Below, piece after piece: positions 27,755-33,575 of a stretch of 33,575 nt of DNA (position 1 is its first letter; the number at the start of each line of letters is the position of its first letter). The notes under the pieces are model-generated. The model had not been told where the DNA came from. It ran no database searches and saw only the letters and a program-made list of their open reading frames with translations. The translations under genes were made by a program, and so were the position numbers. The stretch is from Accumulibacter sp. (GTDB lineage: Bacteria; Pseudomonadota; Gammaproteobacteria; Burkholderiales; Rhodocyclaceae): positions 1 to 33,575 of the forward strand of contig JAITGN010000145.1 of NCBI GenBank assembly GCA_031280565.1. Direction: 5' to 3'.

Positions 27755-28035
27755 AAAAAGATTAAAAATTGCTTGAAAACGTAATTTTATATCTTCTGCT
27801 CTGTTTTTTCCATTCGTGGTAAGCGTGTTAAAAACCCATCCGCGCCAAGTCTGCCAAATCACTGGCAATACCTATTTCCGTTCGTACTGAGCCTGTCGAA
27901 GTATGAACGGACGCTGCAGCCTTTCCGGCTCGTTAAATACTTTTTCCAACCTTGATTCTTCGAATCGTTTTTCAATCCTTACCCTTCGACAAGATTCCTT
28001 CGGCAGGTTCAGGACAGGCAGGACGGGATGATGCA
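27755..28035. repeat. third copy of the AT-rich plus palindrome composite repeat
   Basis: GATTAAAAATTGCTTGAAAA leads into the AT-rich segment, then GTAAGCGTGTTAAAAACCC and CGCGCCAAGTCTGCC, and then the 33-bp palindrome at 27878-27910, in the same order as at 23130-23316. From 27911 the sequence continues with the TTTCCGGCTCGTTAAATAC block also present in the 282-bp units and ends near GGACAGGCAGGACGGG. Confidence 0.8.
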
Positions 28036-28092
28036 TGGCAAGGTCAGGGATAAAACGAAGCGCTGTGGAATGCATAACCCGGAAGGGATGTT

Positions 28093-28263
28093 TATAATGC
28101 CGTTTTTCATCAGAAACTAACTCCGGTTGGAAACCTTCCCCTTCAGGGGGATAATCCCGTTTGGGAGGGGCGTAACCTCTTCCAAACGTTGTTGTCGCCC
28201 GGTCACGGGCGTGGATTGAAACATTGACCTGTTACCGATGGCGCATAACGCCGCTGGGGGATT
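28093..28263 (+). promoter_or_regulatory. structured leader region of aroC with possible promoter
   Basis: TATAAT at 28093-28098 could start a leader of about 160 nt; no clear -35 box is seen. From about 28125 the leader contains small hairpins CCCC-TTCA-GGGG and TCCC-GTTT-GGGA inside a longer near-pairing of GTTGGAA with TTCCAAAC, followed by the CGCCCG-GTCA-CGGGCG hairpin of the CRISPR-like repeat. GGGGGA just before the ATG is the ribosome site. It resembles no riboswitch I recognise. Confidence 0.4.
28191..28222 (+). CRISPR. solitary type I-C-like CRISPR repeat
   Basis: A single 32-bp element ends in CGTGGATTGAAAC, the hallmark 3' end of type I-C repeats, and has the usual central hairpin CGCCCG-GTCA-CGGGCG (28196-28211) after GTTGT. 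There is no second repeat within spacer distance on either side and no cas gene in the window. It is therefore an orphan repeat, either an array remnant or a look-alike, only 41 bp before aroC. Confidence 0.5.
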
Positions 28264-29352
28264 ATGTCCGGAAATACGTTTGGCCGTCTGTTTTGTGTGA
28301 CGTCATTTGGCGAGTCGCACGGCCCGGCAATCGGCGGCGTCGTCGATGGCTGTCCTCCGGGATTGGCGCTTGACGCGCGGGATATCCAGGCCGATCTCGA
28401 CCGGCGGCGTCCGGGCGCTTCGCGTCATGTTTCGCCGCGCCGGGAATCCGATGCCGTTGAGATTCTTTCGGGAGTTTTCGAGGGAAAGACAACCGGCGCG
28501 CCTATCGGTTTTCTGATCCGGAACCAGGACCAACGCAGCGGTGATTATGCCGGACTGGCGGATGTCTTTCGGCCCGGCCATGCGGATTACGCTTATACGC
28601 GGAAATACGGTTTTCGGGATCATCGCGGCGGTGGACGGGCGTCGGCCCGGGAAACCGCTGTGCGCGTCGCGGCTGGCGCGATTGCCCGGAAATGGCTCAG
28701 GGAGCGTTTTGGCGTCACAATTTTTGGCTGGATCGCTCAGATCGGCCCGATCCGGATTCCTTTTTCCGATGAGGGCGCGATAGCGGAAAATCCTTTTTTT
28801 GTTCCGGACGCGCGGGCTGTCGCTCGGATCGAGACGTACATCGATGAATTGCGCGAGGCGGGTGATTCGGCGGGCGCGCGACTTTGCGTTATCGCGCGCG
28901 GCGTTCCGGCCGGATGGGGCAATCCGGTATATGACCGGCTCGATGCCTGTATCGCGTATGCGATGATGGGAGTCAACGCCGTCAAGGGCGTGGAGATCGG
29001 CGCGGGGTTTTCGTGCGCCGGACAGAAGGGGAGCGAACACGGCGATGAGATGACGCCGGAGGGATTTCTTTCCAATCACGCGGGCGGCACTCTCGGCGGC
29101 ATTTCGACCGGCCAGGAAATTCGCGTGAGCCTGGCTGTCAAGCCGACGCCGAGTATTCGTCTGCCTCGGCGCTCCGTCGATTCAACGGGCCGGCCGGTCG
29201 TCGTTGAGACGCGCGGGCGTCACGATCCCTGCGTCGGCATTCGCGCGGTTCCGGTCGCCGAGGCAATGCTGGCGTTGACGCTGATTGATCACGCATTGCG
29301 CCATCGCGCGCAATGCGCCGATGTTTGTTGTTCGTCGCCTGGAATTTCCTGA
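28264..29352 (+). CDS. aroC: chorismate synthase
   Basis: AroC converts EPSP to chorismate with reduced FMN, the last step of the shikimate pathway. The 362-residue length is normal. The start [20 protein letters not shown], the stretch [20 protein letters not shown] followed by GGRASARET, and late motifs [13 protein letters not shown] and [18 protein letters not shown] are family hallmarks. The ATG has GGGGGA 4-9 nt upstream. The upstream leader is unusually long and structured and carries an orphan CRISPR-like repeat, so expression might be controlled after transcription start; this is an inference. The small YdcH-like gene follows 28 bp downstream and shares the terminator. Confidence 0.97.
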   Translation: MSGNTFGRLFCVTSFGESHGPAIGGVVDGCPPGLALDARDIQADLDRRRPGASRHVSPRRESDAVEILSGVFEGKTTGAPIGFLIRNQDQRSGDYAGLADVFRPGHADYAYTRKYGFRDHRGGGRASARETAVRVAAGAIARKWLRERFGVTIFGWIAQIGPIRIPFSDEGAIAENPFFVPDARAVARIETYIDELREAGDSAGARLCVIARGVPAGWGNPVYDRLDACIAYAMMGVNAVKGVEIGAGFSCAGQKGSEHGDEMTPEGFLSNHAGGTLGGISTGQEIRVSLAVKPTPSIRLPRRSVDSTGRPVVVETRGRHDPCVGIRAVPVAEAMLALTLIDHALRHRAQCADVCCSSPGIS

Positions 29353-29380
29353 ATTTATTGAAAGCGAAGGAGGAGTCGGT

Positions 29381-29647
29381 ATGGATGTCGATCATCACGA
29401 TCTGGGCAAGGAGTTCCCGGCACTGAGCGGGGCTATCGATGTTTTGTCCAGGGACAACCCGCTGTTTGCCCGATTGTATTCTTCATATAACCAGGTCACC
29501 GATACGATTGAGGATATTGAGAACAGGAATATGCCCATCGACGATTACACTTTCGAGAGCATGAAAATGCATAGGGTCAAGCTCAAGGATTTTCTTTATA
29601 ACCTGATGCTGGCTTTCGATTCGGGCCGGAAATCCGTTTCCGGGTAG
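29381..29647 (+). CDS. YdcH/DUF465 family small protein
   Basis: An 88-residue, highly charged helical protein. The core NPLFARLYSSYNQVTDTIED followed by a short linker and FESMKMHRVKLKDFLYNLM is the typical helical hairpin of the YdcH (DUF465) family, whose function is unknown. ATG 29381 has an excellent ribosome site (AAGGAGGAG). It lies 28 bp after aroC and is followed by a strong terminator, so it is the second gene of a two-gene operon. Confidence 0.82.
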   Translation: MDVDHHDLGKEFPALSGAIDVLSRDNPLFARLYSSYNQVTDTIEDIENRNMPIDDYTFESMKMHRVKLKDFLYNLMLAFDSGRKSVSG

Positions 29648-29678
29648 AGACAGAGCGGGCGGGGGAAATGCCGCCTCG

Positions 29679-29703
29679 GGAGCGCGCGCGGCGCTCCGTT
29701 TTT
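29679..29703 (+). terminator. intrinsic terminator of the aroC operon
   Basis: GGAGCGC (29679-29685) pairs perfectly with GCGCTCC (29691-29697) around a 5-nt loop, followed by G and TTTTT (29699-29703). This is a textbook Rho-independent terminator 31 bp after the YdcH-like stop. Confidence 0.85.
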
Positions 29704-29872
29704 CCGGACAGGCCGCCGTCTCATGGATAAATGCCCGCGATTTCAGAAAAAATAGTCGCGTAATCCAGAAATTGGAAAGTCTCACGATGAAAAGAGTTCT
29801 GCTGTTGTCTGGTAATTGGATAGTCCCGCTGATTAATGGTGTAATTTTTTCACCAGAACATAAGGAAGCATT

Positions 29873-30790
29873 ATGGGACAAGTTTTACACGGGCGTGCCA
29901 CAACGACAGCGACAATGCGTTGCGCAATACAAGATAGTCAAGAAAGCCTGAAGGTGCTGGCTGTCTGTTACGGAATCAATCCCGGGAAGACGGTAGCGAA
30001 GTGGAAGAAACAGACGTCAGTGGATGATTTGCCAACTAGACTGAAACAGTCTCGCTCCACCGTTTTATCGATCGAAGATGAAACCGTAATCGTCGCTTTT
30101 CGCAAACACACGCGGCCGGCCACCACTGGACGACTTCTCCATGCGTTGCAGTCGACGATTCCATACCTGACGCGATCTTCGCTGCATCGCTGTTTTCGGC
30201 GTCACGGTATCTCCAAATTGTCGCGATTGACCGAACCCGCAAATTCGCTTTTGCCGAGTTGTACCCCAAAGCCAACAAAATGGTGGCCGCACCGTTCCTG
30301 CGAAATCTGATTCAGACTGTGCCATACACTATCCATACGCTGCTCACTGACAACGGTATCCAGTTCACAAACCGAACCTCGGATCGGCATGCGTTCGCAC
30401 ATATCTTCGGACGGGGCCGCGCTGAACATGCCATCGAACATCGCCTAAGGAAACACTGATTAAATCGATTTTTCTCCCATCAATATATTCGTAACTTATT
30501 GATTAAAAATCCATGCAAATCCTCGTTTCGAATAAATCAGCGTTTCCCTAATTCAAGTGAAACATCCATGGACAAAGGCTCAGGTCGAACGCATGAACCG
30601 AACCATCAAGGAGACCACCGTTAAACGCTTTCATTACGATGATCATGCCCAGCTTCGGCAACATCTGTCCGACTTCATCGCCGCTTATAACTCCGCCTGA
30701 AGACTCAAGACCCTTAAAGGGCTGACACCCTGCAAATTTACCTGCAAATACTGGATTTTTGAACCTCAACGGTTCAAAATAAACACAAAC
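29873..30790 (+). pseudogene. decayed IS481-family transposase
   Basis: The start MGQVLHGRATTTATMRCAIQ and the HTH region LAVCYGINPGKTVAKWKKQT are those of IS481-family transposases. At about 30213 the frame shifts and roughly 30 residues are missing; the DDE core then continues in the next frame as VAIDRTRKFAFAELYPKAN and LLTDNGIQFTN. A 99-bp element interrupts it at 30449. After that the frame resumes with VKHPWTKAQVERMNRTIKE, hits an internal TGA (30698-30700), and ends with RLKTLKGLTPCKF. The ribosome site AAGGAAG upstream survives. Deletion, frameshift, insertion and stop show it is inactive. Exact IS ends and inverted repeats could not be fixed. Confidence 0.88.
30449..30547. mobile_element. 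99-bp MITE with IS5-like ends inside the IS481 remnant
   Basis: Left end GGAAACACTGATTAAATCGA and right end (reverse complement) GGAAACGCTGATTTATTCGA match at 17 of 20 positions. The element is flanked by CTAA on both sides (30445-30448, 30548-30551), a 4-bp duplication of the YTAR type made by IS5-family elements. Removing the element and one CTAA restores the transposase frame exactly (EHRL-IQ-VKHPW). It has no coding capacity. Confidence 0.85.
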
Positions 30791-30810
30791 CATTTAAAGG
30801 GTCAGCATGG

Positions 30811-33288
30811 ATGGAATTATGCCGATGTCTCAATAACACAAACTTCCTGAAAATGACAAATAAAATTCCTGATATTTTAAAAACCGCATGGCAGAATATT
30901 TTATTCCTGCTGTTTCTTGCTTATTTGTCTAGTTCTTATTTTCTGGACAACGGGAAACGCAGAACTGTATTTTTTGTATTATTTCTTTCATCAATCCCTT
31001 CTCTACTGCCTAGCTTGCCTCATCTGTTGTCAAAAATACGTTTTCCGTTCCCGGCATTTTTTCTTTTCTCATTTTATTTTACTATCAGTGCATCATGGGG
31101 TAATGGCGAATGGTTTAACATCATCAGAGACTCTCTTGCCATTTTCTCGCTGGCATTAATAATTGAATTGAACATTTATAAATTATCTCACGATTTCGTG
31201 GCTGTGTTCTGGACCGTTGTTGGTGGCAGCGTTGCATTAATCTGCGCGTTATTAATCTATTCCTCTCCAGAAATAACGCAATGTGCTCATAAAGCGATGC
31301 AATGCTATCCGGGAATGATGGATTGCGTTGAAAAGTGTCGTTTCTCTTTCCAGAGTTTTGTGCCTTGGAGCACTCCAAATCCCATTGACAGTGCTAATTT
31401 TCTTGGATTATCCATCATTGCCGCATGGTGTATATTTCCAAATAAAGGAAGATTGTGTCAACTTCTCCTGCTTTTTATCATGACGATCTGTTTCGCAGTC
31501 ATGCTTGAAACATACACAAGGGGGGCAATCATCAGCTTATTTTGCGTCATTACTCTCGATGTGCTCTTTTTCAAAAGGCACAAAATGAATATTTTGCTCT
31601 TTGTCTTTTTGTTCAGTTGTGCCGTTGTTTTACATTGGGACAATCTGAAATTGTGGGTGTCAAGAGATGTTTATCGTCTTGAGATGTGGGTGCTCTTCTT
31701 TGAAAAATTCAGAAACTGGTTATTCGGGAGCGGATTTGGCACAAAAGCCAATATTGTTTTGAGAGAAGGAATTTTTATAGGAAGATTGCATAACTCCTTT
31801 CTTGAAATTCTGCGGCAGGGCGGACTTCTCGGCAGCGGATTGTTTATGTTTATGATATTTCGCATGCCGCTCAAATATTTCTTTTCTGTTGAGCACAGGT
31901 TTTTCTTTTTATGGTTTCTGTATGGAGTATCGTATCTTTTTTCAAACGGGCAAATTTTGATAACACATCCTGGCTGCATGGAGATGTTTTTCTTTTGGAC
32001 ACCGTTATTCTTCTTGCTTTCAGCCACAAAAATGAAGGACACCAATCCATGGAAAATAAAAACATATGAACTGGATTGTTACCGCCTGGATCTTTTAAAA
32101 CAACAATACGGAACTCTGGGTGGTATTATACGTTTTGTCCGTGACATAGGGCGCGATACTCTGTACGGGCTTTGTGCACATTTTCGTTTAATACAGAAAA
32201 TATCTGTTGATCCATGTGATTTTCTGCTATTACAGTCCGCCCCCAAGGTCGTCGCGCTTAACCGCAAACGAGGCCTGAAAGCGGCATTACGCGAGCACGG
32301 TCATCGCCTGACGGAAATCGCACTGCCGGAAGCGCGCGACATCCTGCGCCACCGGCAGCTTCAACGCCCCCCACAGGCGTTGCCTCTACGCTATTTCCTG
32401 TTTGCGGCACACGCAGAATGGCTGGCCGAGCGGTATCGACCCAGAATTCTGCTGAACGACCGCAACGGCAGCCTGTACAGCCCGTTTTTACGCCTGTCGC
32501 TGCAACGGCGCGGAGGCCTTTTGGTGCAATTGGCGCATGCCGCCACCCTGGAGGACTCACTTAAGCTTTCCATGAATGACTATGACTACTATTTCCTGTT
32601 CGGGCAGAGCTCGCTCGATGCCTTGCGGCAGCGTCCTCTCCTGTTCGGCGATTCCCGGGCCATACTGGCGGGATCGCATATGGTTGATGACGCATACGAC
32701 TTGCCGCCCGCGGAAGCGCAGCGCGATGTCGTTCTGATTCTCGGCGTAGGGCCGGACAAGGAGAAAGAAACTGGATACCAGCGAAGTTACCAGCTCCTGC
32801 GCGACTGGTTGGCGGCGCATCCGGAAAGGCGGGCACTCATCAAGGCGCATCCCCGTAGCGTCGTTCCGTTCTGGACGGATGCGGCGAAGACACTGGAGAA
32901 CCTTTTGGTCTTGCCGCGCGAGACCACATTGGCGCAAGCGCTGGAACAGTCCGGTATTGTCATCAATATCATGTCCAATGCGGTCATCGAGGCGACGCTG
33001 GCACAACGTCCGGTTCTGGTTGTCAATCTTTCCGGGGAAGCCGATATTTTTCAGCAAAGCCGTTTTTTGGGCGCGGAAATTCATGATTTGGACACGCTGG
33101 AACGGGAGTTCTTGCGTATCCAGCAAGATTATGCCGAAAGTCTTTCCAGAAGCCGCGCATTTGCCAGCTTTCATCTGGAATCGGGTGCGCGGGGCCTGCA
33201 ACGGAACGTGGAATTGCTGGAATGTCTCTTGCGAAAAGAGGAAATTCCTTTTCAGCCGCTCTCCGGAAACGTGGAATTCAGGACATGA
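30811..33288 (+). CDS. fusion of O-antigen ligase/polymerase (Wzy/WaaL-like) and GT-B-like transferase
   Basis: An 825-residue protein in two parts. Residues about 15-410 form ten or so membrane helices with the ligase/polymerase motif RLHNSFLEILRQGGLLGSG near residues 330-350 after GSGFGT. Residues about 420-825 are soluble and resemble capsule/teichoic-acid type GT-B transferases (LIKAHPRSVVPFW, INIMSNAVIEATLAQRPVLV). Single fusions of this kind are uncommon. The DNA is AT-rich from the start to about 32,225 and GC-rich afterwards, a switch that falls inside the transferase part near residue 472, suggesting recombination. ATG 30811 has AAAGGG 8 nt upstream, but that signal lies at the IS481 end, so the original N-terminus may be lost; ATG 30853 is an alternative. 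The next gene overlaps by ATGA. Confidence 0.72.
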   Translation: MELCRCLNNTNFLKMTNKIPDILKTAWQNILFLLFLAYLSSSYFLDNGKRRTVFFVLFLSSIPSLLPSLPHLLSKIRFPFPAFFLFSFYFTISASWGNGEWFNIIRDSLAIFSLALIIELNIYKLSHDFVAVFWTVVGGSVALICALLIYSSPEITQCAHKAMQCYPGMMDCVEKCRFSFQSFVPWSTPNPIDSANFLGLSIIAAWCIFPNKGRLCQLLLLFIMTICFAVMLETYTRGAIISLFCVITLDVLFFKRHKMNILLFVFLFSCAVVLHWDNLKLWVSRDVYRLEMWVLFFEKFRNWLFGSGFGTKANIVLREGIFIGRLHNSFLEILRQGGLLGSGLFMFMIFRMPLKYFFSVEHRFFFLWFLYGVSYLFSNGQILITHPGCMEMFFFWTPLFFLLSATKMKDTNPWKIKTYELDCYRLDLLKQQYGTLGGIIRFVRDIGRDTLYGLCAHFRLIQKISVDPCDFLLLQSAPKVVALNRKRGLKAALREHGHRLTEIALPEARDILRHRQLQRPPQALPLRYFLFAAHAEWLAERYRPRILLNDRNGSLYSPFLRLSLQRRGGLLVQLAHAATLEDSLKLSMNDYDYYFLFGQSSLDALRQRPLLFGDSRAILAGSHMVDDAYDLPPAEAQRDVVLILGVGPDKEKETGYQRSYQLLRDWLAAHPERRALIKAHPRSVVPFWTDAAKTLENLLVLPRETTLAQALEQSGIVINIMSNAVIEATLAQRPVLVVNLSGEADIFQQSRFLGAEIHDLDTLEREFLRIQQDYAESLSRSRAFASFHLESGARGLQRNVELLECLLRKEEIPFQPLSGNVEFRT

Positions 33289-33575
33289 GTGGAACTTCGT
33301 CGTTTCAAGACCTGAACGTGGCTGTGGTGCCCTATCCCGCGCTGGGCGATGCCGCCGTGACTCTGTCTGGCCTGGATATTCCGGCAAGCAGGCGCGCGGG
33401 TGAGCTTTTTCTCCAGCCTGTTCCAATCCGCATACGACTATTTCCCTTGGCTGAATCTGCTGCCCGATGAAAATCTGAACCTCCAGAATTTGTCTTCACA
33501 GTTCGATTTGGTGCTTGCACATTCCATTTGGCTGCCCAGGTCCGAAGCACAGAGAACCGCATGCCTGCGACTGGA
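33285..33575 (+). pseudogene. glycosyltransferase-like gene, frameshifted and cut by the window end
   Basis: The gene begins at ATG 33285, overlapping the previous stop as ATGA. It reads LNVAVVPYPALGDAAV, a family 9-like nucleotide-sugar transferase start, then the frame runs to TGA near 33469 through unlikely sequence. Shifting by one base at about 33360 continues a good protein to the window edge: LCLAWIFRQAGARVSFFSSL, then FQSAYDYFPWLNLLPDENL, then FDLVLAHSIWLPRSEAQRT. No homopolymer lies at the break. It is either a real frameshift or a sequence error; the family assignment is tentative. Confidence 0.6.

Noticed and set aside
28125..28190. Second, degenerate CRISPR repeat before the solitary one
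   Set aside because: Hairpins are present but the sequence does not align with the 32-bp repeat, so no array is claimed.
29787..29951. Small frame beginning MKRVLLLSGNW
   Set aside because: It overlaps the left end and start of the IS481 remnant in another frame and shows no ribosome site or family resemblance.

Overview
The window looks like a piece of a betaproteobacterial chromosome, most likely order Burkholderiales. The evidence is the gene content and order: a lpxH/ppiB/ppiA/TPR cluster divergent from cysS, tRNA-Leu(CAG) next to rnr, a one-chain PurL of about 1300 residues, and tRNA-Asn(GUU) of the beta/gamma type. Coding regions are moderately GC-rich with many GCGC words, while several intergenic gaps are strikingly AT-rich. 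The species cannot be fixed from sequence alone.

Layout, left to right. (1) 1-2118: the tail of an unknown membrane protein, a REP-like repeat, then thrC. (2) 2119-7200: a tightly packed leftward operon in the order TPR protein > L,D-transpeptidase > ppiA > ppiB > lpxH > nadC, combining envelope maintenance, protein folding, lipid A and NAD synthesis. (3) 7384-9761: cysS and a small QueG-like double [4Fe-4S] protein, ending at a bidirectional terminator shared with a convergent TauE-type permease. (4) 10917-15435: an intergenic region rich in hairpins, tRNA-Leu on the minus strand with a good promoter whose -35 box overlaps the rnr start, rnr, an AsmA-like protein, and tRNA-Asn with its promoter. 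(5) 15680-18932: a PglK/MsbA-like ABC exporter, then a leftward SUFU-domain gene followed by a frameshifted DUF2185 remnant, probably a decaying immunity locus. (6) 19036-26676: purL, a 1.2 kb repeat-filled gap, htpG, and a hypoxanthine/uracil-DNA glycosylase. (7) 26677-28263: AT-rich DNA, a 282-bp tandem repeat, and an aroC leader with hairpins and one solitary type I-C-like CRISPR repeat. (8) 28264-29703: aroC and a YdcH-like gene, closed by a textbook terminator. (9) 29704-33575: an accessory segment with a decayed IS481-family transposase interrupted by a 99-bp MITE with IS5-like ends and a CTAA target duplication, then a fusion of an O-antigen ligase/polymerase with a glycosyltransferase-like domain that has an internal composition break, and a frameshifted glycosyltransferase gene cut by the window end.

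The core genes are ordinary housekeeping. The points most worth a second look are the composite repeat family in the large gaps, the aroC leader with its orphan CRISPR-like repeat, the hairpin cluster before tRNA-Leu, the broken SUFU/DUF2185 locus, the nested mobile elements, and the mosaic polymerase-transferase fusion. I did not find a complete new multi-gene system.
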